From positions 1-12,271 of the forward strand of contig CAKOOW010000034.1 of assembly GCA_934098445.1 (NCBI GenBank): a stretch of DNA of 12,271 nt, given 5' to 3'. Below, piece after piece: positions 1 through 7,047 of the stretch. Within the stretch, counting starts at the first letter, position 1; every line of letters starts with the position of its first letter. Origin of the DNA: an uncultured Bacilli bacterium. Lineage in GTDB: Bacteria; Bacillota_I; Bacilli_A; RF39; UBA660. The notes beneath the pieces were generated by a model, which ran no database searches, was not told the DNA's origin, and was given only the letters and a program-made list of their open reading frames with translations. A program made the translations under genes and the position numbers.

Positions 1-132
1 CCTTATGTAGTTCCTGAAAATATCCGTACTACTGAGCCCACTTTTGAGCCTATTCCTAGTATTTTAATGGTTAAGACTATAGATAATAATCAACCGAAAA
101 GAGTAGTTATTAAATCTTTAAGATTAAAGTGA
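1..132 (+). CDS. C-terminal end of an unidentified protein (5' truncated by window)
   Basis: Frame 1 is open from the first base and ends at TGA (130-132), giving the last 43 residues of a protein. The tail is rich in Pro and Val/Ile (PYVVPEN at the start, VVIKSLRLK at the end). I do not recognise the family. The next gene starts 6 bases after the stop, so the two are probably cotranscribed and share the terminator at 376-399. In Bacillus a DUF1292 gene follows ruvX, but this tail does not resemble the RuvX C-terminus, so I do not carry that name over. Confidence 0.6.
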   Translation, partial: PYVVPENIRTTEPTFEPIPSILMVKTIDNNQPKRVVIKSLRLK

Positions 133-138
133 GGTATT

Positions 139-390
139 ATGGAAGATTTAAGATTTCTAAATAATAATATAACTTATTATGTGATAGCAACCTATTATGA
201 TGAAGAATATACGAAGAAAAACTATATTATCTATACCGATAAAAATCTAATAGATAATAAACTGCAAGTATATTATTCTTTATATGAAAAAGCAAGTGAT
301 AAAGAAATAAAACTGGTTGATATAAAAACCCCCCTAGAAAAAAAGGTGGCTTTATCATTTTTAAAAGAAGTAATGAAGACTAGCAAATAG
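139..390 (+). CDS. Small DUF1292-like protein
   Basis: An 83-residue acidic, soluble protein with no signal peptide or membrane segment. The order of features fits the DUF1292 (YrzB-like) family: an N-terminal beta strand ending in YYVIATYYDEE, a short K/N turn, a second strand YIIYTDK, then an acidic stretch, a strand KLVDIKTP, and a C-terminal helix beginning PLEKKVALSFLKE. The function of the family is unknown. The start ATG is preceded by AGTGAGG (128-134) at normal spacing. The gene is the last in its unit: its stop codon TAG lies inside the terminator stem. A second protein of similar size and pattern is encoded at 3136-3345. The family call rests on pattern only. Confidence 0.7.
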   Translation: MEDLRFLNNNITYYVIATYYDEEYTKKNYIIYTDKNLIDNKLQVYYSLYEKASDKEIKLVDIKTPLEKKVALSFLKEVMKTSK

Positions 391-399
391 TCTTTTTTT
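376..399 (+). terminator. Rho-independent terminator overlapping the stop codon
   Basis: A 7-bp perfect stem AAGACTA (376-382) / TAGTCTT (388-394) with a GCAAA loop, followed by a run of T to 399. The second arm begins with the TAG stop of the DUF1292-like gene. Confidence 0.85.
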
Positions 400-477
400 C
401 ATGTATGAGACTTTCTTCAGCAAAATCCGACAATTATAAATAGTATGATTATCTTGAGAAAGAAAGAGAGAATAATT

Positions 478-1764
478 ATGAAAAAAGTATTTATACCAGT
501 AGTAATTGCCCTAAGTTTAATGAATGTTTCAGCTAAGGGAAAATGGGATGCCCCCTATAAGGAAACTATGTTAGAAAGTAATGGTCTTACGAAAAACTTA
601 GTCTGTGAGAAAAAAGAGTGCGTAGAAACTATTACTATCCCTAAAAATTTTAAAGAAAAAATTTTAAATATAAAACCCAATATTTTTTCTAATGAACATG
701 ATGTATCTATGCCTGGAGATACCAGAACTTATACTCTTAAAATCATTAATTTAAGTAATAATAGCTATACTTATCAAGATAATTCCCTATACTTAAAACC
801 CATCGAAGCTAAAGAATCCTATAAAGATATTCTAAGCTATAATAATGCTTATATTCCGGTTTTTTCTACTATGTATCGCCTCTATAATTCCGAGCCTTTA
901 AAATTTTTATATGAGGGAAAAGACTTAACCGATGAACAAATTAAAGATGAAAGTATCGAGGCTAAACTTCAAGCCTTAGGTTATAGTGGTATTTCCGAGT
1001 TAGATAAATATTATATTGATTATTTTAATAAAAATTATGGGACTAATTTTAAGTCTTTAGAAGATTTAACCTCCAAATATATTAATAAGATATGGACTAA
1101 TATCAGTAGGAATAGTGAGATTCCGGAGACTAATAAAAATCTAATTGAATTTCATCATAACTACTTCTATAACACTCTATTATCAATGAAATATAATGAT
1201 AAGAAAGATTTAGATAATAATATCTATTCCGTAGGAGCTTATTCTAGAAAGGAAGAAAGCTATCAAAATATTAATAAAGCTTTAGGTTCCATTACGATAC
1301 CTGCTACTAGTGAGACCTCGCTAGAACCTTTCTATTTCCATTTAAATGGTCCTTTAACCAGAAACTCTTTTACTTTATTTACTTATGGTGTTGATATTGG
1401 TTTATCTTTTGATAAAGAAATTAAATATGGAAAAGTTAAAGTTTATTATATTGATTCTTTAGGTAATCTTTTAAGTGATATTGTTACCTATGAAGATGAA
1501 ATTGATAAAGAGTATGAAACGGAAGAAAAGACTTTTCCGGGATATAAATTAATACAAATAGATGGCAATAAGATGGGTACTTATATGGAAAAATTACAAG
1601 AAGTCTATTATATGTATGATTTAGATAATGAGATTCCCGTAGATAATATTATTCCTAATGATAATCTATATACTGGTGTAACTAATAGTAATTGGCCTTT
1701 CTATGGTTTAATAATTTCTTTTTTACTTTTAATAGGAGCTAAGATAAAATATGCTAGAAAATAA
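478..1764 (+). CDS. Secreted MucBP-domain surface protein with C-terminal sorting-type anchor
   Basis: 428 residues from the ATG at 478. The ATG at 445 is in frame but has no ribosome site, whereas 478 starts a clean signal peptide (MKK, hydrophobic core FIPVVIALSLMNV, cleavage near SAKG) and has a GAGAG purine stretch upstream. A central 260-residue region has no family I recognise; it contains MPGDTRTYTLKIINLS, a beta-sandwich-like pattern. Residues about 317-380 match a MucBP repeat: VKVYYIDSLGNLL, the TFPGYKL core and a closing VYYMYD. MucBP domains occur in adhesins that bind mucin or other surface ligands. The C-terminus has NLYTG (396-400), a hydrophobic segment (about 404-420) and the basic tail KYARK: the layout of a cell-wall sorting signal without a canonical LPXTG. 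The last 14 bases overlap the sortase gene, so the sortase probably acts on this protein. Start certainty is high; ligand unknown. Confidence 0.85.
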   Translation: MKKVFIPVVIALSLMNVSAKGKWDAPYKETMLESNGLTKNLVCEKKECVETITIPKNFKEKILNIKPNIFSNEHDVSMPGDTRTYTLKIINLSNNSYTYQDNSLYLKPIEAKESYKDILSYNNAYIPVFSTMYRLYNSEPLKFLYEGKDLTDEQIKDESIEAKLQALGYSGISELDKYYIDYFNKNYGTNFKSLEDLTSKYINKIWTNISRNSEIPETNKNLIEFHHNYFYNTLLSMKYNDKKDLDNNIYSVGAYSRKEESYQNINKALGSITIPATSETSLEPFYFHLNGPLTRNSFTLFTYGVDIGLSFDKEIKYGKVKVYYIDSLGNLLSDIVTYEDEIDKEYETEEKTFPGYKLIQIDGNKMGTYMEKLQEVYYMYDLDNEIPVDNIIPNDNLYTGVTNSNWPFYGLIISFLLLIGAKIKYARK

Positions 1765-2320
1765 AAGTATTAGAAGATTATTAACTTTATTACTTCTATT
1801 GAATTTTATCTTAATTATAATGTGTCTAGTAAGAATAAAATATAGTTATGCTAATGTTAAGACTTACAATGTAATGGCAAAAAGTTCTTATAAAGATGAT
1901 TATACTAAAAAGATGAATACGGATATCGTAGGAAGTATAACTCTTGCTAATAAAACTTATCTTTTAGTTCAGACTGATAATAATACTTATTACTTAAATC
2001 ATGATTATGAGAAAAAAGAAGATAAGTTTGGGGCGATATTTATTGATTATCGTTGTAGTTTATTAGAGGATACAAATTGTTATATATATGGTCATAGTTC
2101 CGCTAAATATGACCTTCCTTTTAATATTTTATTTTCTTATCAAGATATTAATTTCCAAGCTATGAATAATTTAATTACTATTAATTATAAAGGTATTGAT
2201 TTAACTTATGAGCTTGTTAAAGTAACCGATAATTATGATGATTTAGGAAATTTTTTATATATTCAAACTTGTGATGAAATTGCCCAAGGAAATATAATTT
2301 TAGTTGCGAAAAAAGTCTAA
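1751..2320 (+). CDS. Class B-like sortase (transpeptidase), catalytic Arg not evident
   Basis: 189 residues with an N-terminal membrane anchor (about 9-28), as in Gram-positive sortases. The class B pattern is clear: DIVGSITL (58-65), a segment ending in a YYLNHD strand, FGAIFIDYR (93-101), YIYGH with catalytic His115, and YIQTC with catalytic Cys174. Sortases cleave a C-terminal signal between Thr and Gly and join the protein to peptidoglycan or to another subunit. Two things are odd. The usual TLxTC is YIQTC. The Arg expected about 8 residues after Cys is replaced: the strand reads GNIILVAKKV, with no Arg. The gene starts inside the end of the MucBP gene, with AGGAG (1734-1738) upstream, arguing for tight co-expression with its likely substrate. 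Length is slightly below typical class B enzymes. I am confident of the family, less so of activity. Confidence 0.9.
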   Translation: MLENKSIRRLLTLLLLLNFILIIMCLVRIKYSYANVKTYNVMAKSSYKDDYTKKMNTDIVGSITLANKTYLLVQTDNNTYYLNHDYEKKEDKFGAIFIDYRCSLLEDTNCYIYGHSSAKYDLPFNILFSYQDINFQAMNNLITINYKGIDLTYELVKVTDNYDDLGNFLYIQTCDEIAQGNIILVAKKV

Positions 2321-2332
2321 GAATGCTATCAT
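2304..2332 (+). promoter_or_regulatory. Promoter with extended -10 for the gene at 2351
   Basis: TTGCGA (2304-2309) as a -35, exactly 17 bp, then TG-C-TATCAT (2324-2332) as an extended -10. The AGGTGAT ribosome site begins only 6 bases further (2339), so the leader would be very short. The -35 lies inside the end of the sortase gene. Confidence 0.55.
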
Positions 2333-2350
2333 TATAGTAGGTGATATAAT

Positions 2351-3139
2351 ATGGAAAATCAAAATAACGATGTTTTTAGTGATATAGTTAATAATCATCA
2401 TTTACAATCTCAATTTGATGAAGTTACAGAATTTACTAATGAACATCACTATGAAAATAAGGTAGCTCCTAATCTTGAAGCTCCTAAAGTAACAGACTTC
2501 AAGATAGATTATGAAGGTAAAGAATATCGTGGAGCTTCCAAAGAAAGTAAGAAAATGGATCGTCGTACCTTCTTAAAATTATTAGGTGCGACAGCCATCG
2601 CAGCAATAGGCTATAAAATGACTAAAGATATAGTTGGTCCTGAAATTTCTTTAGCAACTGCAATGCAAGAAACTAAAGACTTAGTTAAGCAAATTGTCAC
2701 TATGGATCCAAGTTTTGAAAATAATCAAGAATTTATAAGTGGTACGAATGAGAAAGGTGAATTTTATATTGAAACAAGTAACCAAAAAGGTTATGATGAC
2801 TTAATTAATTATTTAACTACTTATAGTAAAAATAGTGCTGGTAAAGATGCTGGAAAAGGCTTAAGTCAAGACCAAGCCATTTATGCGATTAGTCTTTGTG
2901 GAGAACCTAAAGGACTTTATGAGACTTACTATAATTTAAGCCAACCTGAATTTATGAAAAGTTATTTTAAAGGACCAGGTAGTGAAATAAATGGGAGTGC
3001 TTACCAAAACTATATGCAAAGTGGTAAGAGTATTAAAACGGGGGTTATTACAGGAATACCTTACGCCGAGGGAATTAATAATTTAAAACAAAATATCTAT
3101 TTAATAGATGAAACAAAAGAAAGTGGTAAAGCTCTATGA
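2351..3139 (+). CDS. Unknown membrane protein with internal twin-arginine-like motif
   Basis: 262 residues, family not recognised. The start is well supported by AGGTGAT (2339-2345). Residues 1-68 are hydrophilic and acidic (His/Asn/Glu-rich) with no signal. At 69-76 comes MDRRTFLK, which matches the Tat consensus S/T-R-R-x-F-L-K except for Asp before the Arg pair, then one hydrophobic segment LLGATAIAAIGY (77-88). The remaining 170 residues look extracytoplasmic, with mixed alpha/beta content (FYIETSNQKGY, then an Asp/Gly/Lys-rich loop near 160-170). Either this is a one-pass protein with a long cytoplasmic tail, or a Tat substrate with an unusually long n-region. Met69 (2555) could be an alternative start but has no clear ribosome site. 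It sits between the sortase and a DUF1292-like gene and overlaps the latter by ATGA. Confidence 0.8.
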   Translation: MENQNNDVFSDIVNNHHLQSQFDEVTEFTNEHHYENKVAPNLEAPKVTDFKIDYEGKEYRGASKESKKMDRRTFLKLLGATAIAAIGYKMTKDIVGPEISLATAMQETKDLVKQIVTMDPSFENNQEFISGTNEKGEFYIETSNQKGYDDLINYLTTYSKNSAGKDAGKGLSQDQAIYAISLCGEPKGLYETYYNLSQPEFMKSYFKGPGSEINGSAYQNYMQSGKSIKTGVITGIPYAEGINNLKQNIYLIDETKESGKAL

Positions 3140-3345
3140 ATATGAATGATACAATTGATTTTTATACTTTAGATGGTAAAATCTACTTGATTGTTAAAGA
3201 AATTAATTTTAATAATCATAAATATGTATACTTAACTAATGAAATGGATTATCATGATTTGCTTTTAAGAAGAGTAGAGGGGAACGACTTACTTCCTTTA
3301 TCTAAGGATGAAGCTACTGCCGTTTTAAGTATATTATTTTCATAA
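3136..3345 (+). CDS. Small DUF1292-like protein (second copy)
   Basis: 69 residues, soluble. The start ATG overlaps the previous stop (ATGA, 3136-3139), indicating translational coupling. The pattern resembles DUF1292: strand FYTLDGKIYLIVKEI, a turn FNNH, strand KYVYLTNE, strand DLLLRRVEGNDLLPL, and a short helix SKDEATAVLSILF. This matches the general plan of the gene at 139-390 but with little residue identity, so if they are paralogues they are old. No function is known. It closes the unit that begins with the MucBP gene. Confidence 0.65.
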   Translation: MNMNDTIDFYTLDGKIYLIVKEINFNNHKYVYLTNEMDYHDLLLRRVEGNDLLPLSKDEATAVLSILFS

Positions 3346-3347
3346 TT

Positions 3348-3368
3348 AGACTTTCTTAGTCTTTTTTT
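3348..3368 (+). terminator. Weak hairpin terminator
   Basis: A 5-bp stem AGACT (3348-3352) / AGTCT (3358-3362) with a TTCTT loop, followed by T residues to 3368. The stem is short, so read-through into the beta-helix gene is possible. Confidence 0.55.
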
Positions 3369-3421
3369 CATTTATTTTTCACAATTAATATCTAAAATGA
3401 AATCTGTAGGAGTGATACTTT

Positions 3422-4852
3422 ATGCAAAGAAAAAATAAAAATATAATTCTAATTACTGTGATGTTACTGTTCTTAAGTTTTAGTATGATTTTATATCAAG
3501 ACTTAACTACTAAAGAGAATGTTGATTCTAGTTATAATGATAAGTATAGTGAATCTATAGGAGGTAGTGATTATAATTATCAATTTCCTAGTGATGGTTA
3601 TAATAATTCTGATACCGTTAAAACTTCTTCTAAGACTAGAGGTATTCAGATTTTTACTACTATAATTATGAGTATTTTAATTATTATTAGTTTCCAAATA
3701 GCTTTCTTTCTTATCTTTTCTGGATTTAATTATTTAACCTTTCGTTTGACCTTTTTTCCTTTGGCTAAAATAGGAGTTTATCTAATATTAAGTTTAGGAT
3801 TAACTAGTACGATTTTATATTTGACAATCAAACCTATTACTTTCTTACCGGCGGATAGTATAGTTGAAGAAAATCCTGATGATGAAAATAACAAGGATAT
3901 AAAAAATCCAGAAGGAACAGAAGTAACAGATAAAGATATTAACTTAAATGATTATAGTACCAATATTTCTTTAACAAGAGGCGGTACTTATAATTTAACA
4001 GGTGATTTTACCCATACAATTATTGTCAATTGTAATGGGGATATTACTCTTTCTTTAAACAATGTTAATATTAAGTCCCAAGATATGGCTAGTATTGTAA
4101 ATCTTGGTAGTGGTAAGTTAAAGATTGAGACCTTAGATAATACGACTAATACTCTTAGGGATGAAGGTTCATCTAACTATGATAGCGTTATTTATTCTAC
4201 TGGTCCTTTAGAACTTAAAGGAAATGGTACTTTAAATATTGAGGGTAACCAGAGTATGGGAATTAATGTTTCTAGTAATGATTTTACTCTAAGTAGTGGT
4301 AATGTCCAAATTAAGGCTAAAAAATATGGAATTGTTACTTCTAGTGATGGGGGATTAATCAATATTACCAATGGTTATCTAGCTATTAATAGTAGTCTTG
4401 CTAATTTAAAATCTAAACAGAATATTATTATCGATGGCGGTACTATCTATCTTACCGGAACCGAAGAAAATTCGTCAATCGATACCGTAAATGGTTATGA
4501 AATAAATGGTGGTACTTTACTTGCTTTAGGCAAAGATATCTATGAGGCTCCCATTACTAGTTCTAAAAACTATACTATTTGTTTGAAGTTAAAAGATATA
4601 ATAAAAAAAGATAGTATTTTAAGCTTAATGAATAGTAAAAAAGAAGAAATATTAACCTTCTTAGCTACTGATGATGCTAGTAGCATTATTATCAGTACGA
4701 AGTCTTTAACTAAAGGAACTTATAGTCTTCTAAAAGATGGAAAGAGTAGTGGTTCTTTAGAAAATAATATCTATCATAATGGTACCTATACCGATGGCGT
4801 TACTGTAGATAAAGATATCGAAGTAACTAGTAAAATTACAACTAAAAAATAG
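3422..4852 (+). CDS. Membrane-anchored beta-helix protein, Cthe_2159-type carbohydrate-binding family
   Basis: 476 residues. The N-terminal third is membrane: helices near 7-25, 74-104 and 113-137, with a polar Ser/Tyr/Asn-rich loop (about 27-72) between the first two. After an acidic linker (146-176), residues about 178-370 follow the Cthe_2159 pattern: ISLTRGGTYNLTGDF, IIVNCNGDITLSLNNVNI, LKIETLDNTTNTLRD, the segment LELKGNGTLNIEG, then GINVSSNDFTLSSGNVQIKA and IIIDGGTIYLTGT. Repeated Gly/Asn turns between short strands are typical of a right-handed parallel beta-helix; the founding member binds polygalacturonate-like carbohydrate. The last 100 residues look like an all-beta accessory domain. 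AGGAG (3409-3413) supports the start. The odd part is three membrane helices in place of a simple secretion signal. The beta-helix probably faces outside. Substrate unknown. Confidence 0.8.
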   Translation: MQRKNKNIILITVMLLFLSFSMILYQDLTTKENVDSSYNDKYSESIGGSDYNYQFPSDGYNNSDTVKTSSKTRGIQIFTTIIMSILIIISFQIAFFLIFSGFNYLTFRLTFFPLAKIGVYLILSLGLTSTILYLTIKPITFLPADSIVEENPDDENNKDIKNPEGTEVTDKDINLNDYSTNISLTRGGTYNLTGDFTHTIIVNCNGDITLSLNNVNIKSQDMASIVNLGSGKLKIETLDNTTNTLRDEGSSNYDSVIYSTGPLELKGNGTLNIEGNQSMGINVSSNDFTLSSGNVQIKAKKYGIVTSSDGGLINITNGYLAINSSLANLKSKQNIIIDGGTIYLTGTEENSSIDTVNGYEINGGTLLALGKDIYEAPITSSKNYTICLKLKDIIKKDSILSLMNSKKEEILTFLATDDASSIIISTKSLTKGTYSLLKDGKSSGSLENNIYHNGTYTDGVTVDKDIEVTSKITTKK

Positions 4853-4879
4853 TGAACTTATGTAAGCTCACTATTTTTT
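4844..4879. terminator. Bidirectional terminator between convergent genes
   Basis: A long stem with arms 4844-4860 and 4863-4879, joined by a two-base loop. It carries A-runs on one side and T-runs on the other, so it works in both directions. One A/C mismatch on the plus strand becomes a G-U pair on the minus transcript. The TAG stop of the beta-helix gene (4850-4852) is inside the stem. It serves that gene and the peptide deformylase gene. Confidence 0.9.
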
Positions 4880-4893
4880 CTAAGCATTAAGAA

Positions 4894-5448
4894 TTAGATT
4901 TCGCGCATTAATTCTTTGTCTTTGAAAGGATTTTTCTTATCAATCTTATCGACAAATAAAATACCATTTAAATGGTCAATTTCATGTTGAAAAGCTACCG
5001 CAATATCTTCACGAACGCGAATACGATAAGTATCGCCATTATAATCGTTATATTCTACTGTAACACGAGCCGCTCTTGGTACAATGCCCTCGACTTCTCG
5101 ATTAACCGATAGACACCCTTCACCCTCACCAACATAGATTAATTCTTCACTTTGAGAAACAATCTTTGGATTAATGATAACATAATTTTCAAATTTGCCT
5201 TTTTCGACCTCATCAACTATAACAAATATTCTTTTTGCCTCGCCAATTTGGGGATAAGCAAGCCCCATACCTGGTCTTAAGTCATATTTTTCAGCATATT
5301 CCTCTATCTGACTCATTGTTAAATATTTAATCATATCCTCAATTTTCTTTTGATCTTCTTTAGCTAAAGGAAATTCCGTTACTGGTTTAGCTTTTTCGTG
5401 TAAAATCTTTTCTTTTTCATCAAGAATAACTATTTCTGGTAATTCCAT
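4894..5448 (-). CDS. def: Peptide deformylase (YkrB/DefB type)
   Basis: 184 residues; removes the N-formyl group from nascent proteins. All three metalloenzyme motifs are present: motif I GMGLAYPQ (60-67), motif II EGCLS (110-114) and motif III QHEIDH (154-159). Cys112, His155 and His159 are metal ligands and Glu156 the catalytic base. The insertion before motif I (YAEKYDLRPGMG) and the tail NPFKDKE fit the longer Gram-positive YkrB-type enzymes, which are also about 184 residues. Motif I has Tyr65 where Ala is usual. I choose the ATG at 5448: GGGGTGG lies upstream on the minus strand and a putative extended -10 at 5474-5482 would start the transcript near 5467, inside the earlier in-frame ATG (5469), which has no ribosome site. 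The gene converges on the beta-helix gene. Confidence 0.96.
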   Translation of the reverse strand: MELPEIVILDEKEKILHEKAKPVTEFPLAKEDQKKIEDMIKYLTMSQIEEYAEKYDLRPGMGLAYPQIGEAKRIFVIVDEVEKGKFENYVIINPKIVSQSEELIYVGEGEGCLSVNREVEGIVPRAARVTVEYNDYNGDTYRIRVREDIAVAFQHEIDHLNGILFVDKIDKKNPFKDKELMREI

Positions 5449-5473
5449 TGATTTCCACCCCACATTCATTGGT

Positions 5474-5482
5474 ATTTTATCA
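5474..5482 (-). promoter_or_regulatory. Extended -10 promoter element of def
   Basis: Minus strand reads TGATAAAAT (5482 to 5474), a TG-n-TAnnAT extended -10 about 26 bases upstream of the def start. No good -35 is visible at 17 bp. Confidence 0.45.
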
Positions 5483-5512
5483 AAAAACCAAATAAAAATA
5501 AAGAGGGTAAAA

Positions 5513-5535
5513 GAAAAAAGAGAGAAAACTCTCTA
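5513..5535 (-). terminator. Terminator of the Tyr/Gly-rich mini-protein gene
   Basis: On the minus strand a 6-bp stem AGAGAG/CTCTCT (arms at 5529-5534 and 5519-5524) with a TTTT loop is followed by TTTTTTC. The TAG stop of the upstream gene overlaps the first arm. It separates that gene from def. Confidence 0.8.
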
Positions 5536-5718
5536 ACGATTATTATTGCCACCAAAAGTCCAGCCAGCCCCGATGATTATTACTAAAAGAATAAATAAAA
5601 CAATCCAAATAGCAGCCCCGTAGCCATAACCATAACCTGCCGTGGTACCAACATAAGTACTACAAGGATTTTGATAACCGTAGCCGCCGTAGTAGCCATT
5701 ATTTCCATAATAATACAT
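5533..5718 (-). CDS. Tyr/Gly-rich single-helix mini-protein, YjcZ-like
   Basis: 61 residues. An N-terminal half made of Tyr, Gly and Asn (MYYYGNNGYYGGYGY), one Cys at 19, then a single hydrophobic helix AIWIVLFILLVIIIGAGW (about 36-53) and a polar tail GGNNNR. The layout and the VLFILLVIIIGA helix resemble the tiny YjcZ-type membrane proteins of Bacillus, some of which are spore-associated; here there is no other hint of sporulation, so I use the name only as a resemblance. It has the strongest ribosome site in this part of the window (AGGAGG on the minus strand near 5727-5732) and its own terminator, so it is a real gene. The TATAAT at 5742-5747 (minus) may be its -10, without a well-placed -35. 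It diverges from ftsW. Confidence 0.8.
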   Translation of the reverse strand: MYYYGNNGYYGGYGYQNPCSTYVGTTAGYGYGYGAAIWIVLFILLVIIIGAGWTFGGNNNR

Positions 5719-5741
5719 ACTTATACCTCCTTTATGTATCT

Positions 5742-5747
5742 ATTATA
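5742..5747 (-). promoter_or_regulatory. Possible -10 element of the mini-protein gene
   Basis: The minus strand reads TATAAT here, 23 bases upstream of the start codon. No TTGACA-like box is found at 16-18 bp, so the call is tentative. Confidence 0.35.
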
Positions 5748-5811
5748 TTTTATGGGTTGACAAATTTTTTGACACAATAGATGAACAAGCAAACAAAATG
5801 CGTAAAATTTA

Positions 5812-5820
5812 TGCTATTAT
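5812..5820 (+). promoter_or_regulatory. Possible extended -10 element upstream of ftsW
   Basis: TG-C-TATTAT lies 5 bases before AGGAGG (5826-5831). If used, transcription would begin almost at the ribosome site. Two TTGACA hexamers (5757-5762, 5769-5774) are too far upstream to pair with it. Confidence 0.35.
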
Positions 5821-5836
5821 ATTGTAGGAGGATATT

Positions 5837-6997
5837 ATGAAAAAGCTTTTATCAAAAATGAATCTATCTCTTTTGGGACTTACTATTCTTTATTCAATCT
5901 TAGGATGTATTATGATTTATAGTGCTTCTAGTGTCTTAACGGTCTTAAAACAAGGAGTGGCTAGTAATTATTATTTTCTAAGACAAGTAGCTATTTTAAT
6001 TATTAGTATCTTTGTTACTATTATTGTAACTAGATTTCCCTTAGGATCCTATAAGTACCTTTCGTATCCCTTAGTGATAGGAATTGGCGCCTCATTAGTA
6101 GGACTGCTTCTTGCTGGTAAAATTACTAATGGTACTAAAGGATGGTACGATTTAGGATTTTTTAATCTCCAACCGGCGGAGTTTGCTAAGTCTATTATTA
6201 TTATCTATCTAGCGACGTCTTATGAAAAATTAGTAAAGAAAAAAGAGTCTAGGACGATTATTTATTTTCTACCTTTATGTGTTGCGATGGTAATTGCTCT
6301 TTTAGTCTTAAAACAGCCGGATTTAGGGAGTGCTATTATCGTTGGGGCCTTATCTTTAATGATATTCTTAAGTGTGCCAATGCCCAAAAAAACACATCAT
6401 CAAGCTTGCCTTTGGCTTTTAATTATCGGAATAGTAGGGACTAGTCTTTGTATTGCTTTTAAAGATAAAATATTTACCGAATACCAATTATCCCGTTTTT
6501 CCTTTCTAGCACCTTGTAGTAGTGAAAAAAGAAATGAACGTCTAGGATATCAAGTTTGTAATGGTTATATTGCTATTAAAAATGGCGGTTTATTTGGCCT
6601 AGGCTTTGGTAACTCAACCCAGAAATATCTATATCTGCCTGAAGCCCATACCGACTTTATATTCCCCATCATCGTTGAAGAACTAGGACTCGTGACCGGC
6701 GTCTTAATTATCTTAGGCTATATCATTATGTTAAGAGAAATCTTAAAAATTGCTAAAAATGCTTTAACCGTTAGTAACAGCTTAATTGCTTATGGTACCG
6801 CCTGCTACTTAGGACTTCATATCTTAGTTAACCTTTTAGGAGTCTTAGGACTTATGCCTCTAACGGGAGTCCCTTTACCTTTCTTTAGTTATGGTGGTTC
6901 CTTTGCTATTAATGCCATTGTGATGCTTGGAATTACCGAAAAAATCGCCGTTGAGACCAAAAATAACAAATTTCGTGCGAAAATTATCAATTTATGA
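5837..6997 (+). CDS. ftsW: FtsW-type SEDS peptidoglycan glycosyltransferase
   Basis: 386 residues with about ten membrane helices. SEDS proteins polymerise lipid II into glycan strands in the membrane, paired with a class B penicillin-binding protein (not in this window). Signature motifs are present in order: NGTKGWYDLG (98-107), QPAEFAK (112-118, usually QPSE), KQPDLGSA (159-166), GGLFGLGFGNSTQKY (250-264), LPEAHTDFIF (267-276, containing the essential Asp273), EELG (281-284), and PLTGVPLPFFSYGGS (341-355). The LPEAHTDFIF form favours FtsW/SpoVE over RodA. AGGAGG at 5826-5831 fixes the start. Downstream, comEA begins 50 bases after the stop with no terminator between, so partial read-through is possible. 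FtsW versus SpoVE cannot be decided from this sequence alone; a division role is the default. Confidence 0.93.
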   Translation: MKKLLSKMNLSLLGLTILYSILGCIMIYSASSVLTVLKQGVASNYYFLRQVAILIISIFVTIIVTRFPLGSYKYLSYPLVIGIGASLVGLLLAGKITNGTKGWYDLGFFNLQPAEFAKSIIIIYLATSYEKLVKKKESRTIIYFLPLCVAMVIALLVLKQPDLGSAIIVGALSLMIFLSVPMPKKTHHQACLWLLIIGIVGTSLCIAFKDKIFTEYQLSRFSFLAPCSSEKRNERLGYQVCNGYIAIKNGGLFGLGFGNSTQKYLYLPEAHTDFIFPIIVEELGLVTGVLIILGYIIMLREILKIAKNALTVSNSLIAYGTACYLGLHILVNLLGVLGLMPLTGVPLPFFSYGGSFAINAIVMLGITEKIAVETKNNKFRAKIINL

Positions 6998-7047
6998 AAA
7001 AAATTCGTGATTTATTTCTAATATATATATATAGGAGGTGATAAATC

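Noticed and set aside
445..477. Upstream start (ATG 445) for the MucBP protein
   Set aside because: It has no ribosome site and would bury the signal peptide behind 11 charged residues; ATG 478 gives a normal signal peptide.
5757..5774. Two TTGACA hexamers as -35 boxes for ftsW
   Set aside because: No -10-like hexamer lies 16-18 bases downstream of either on the plus strand.
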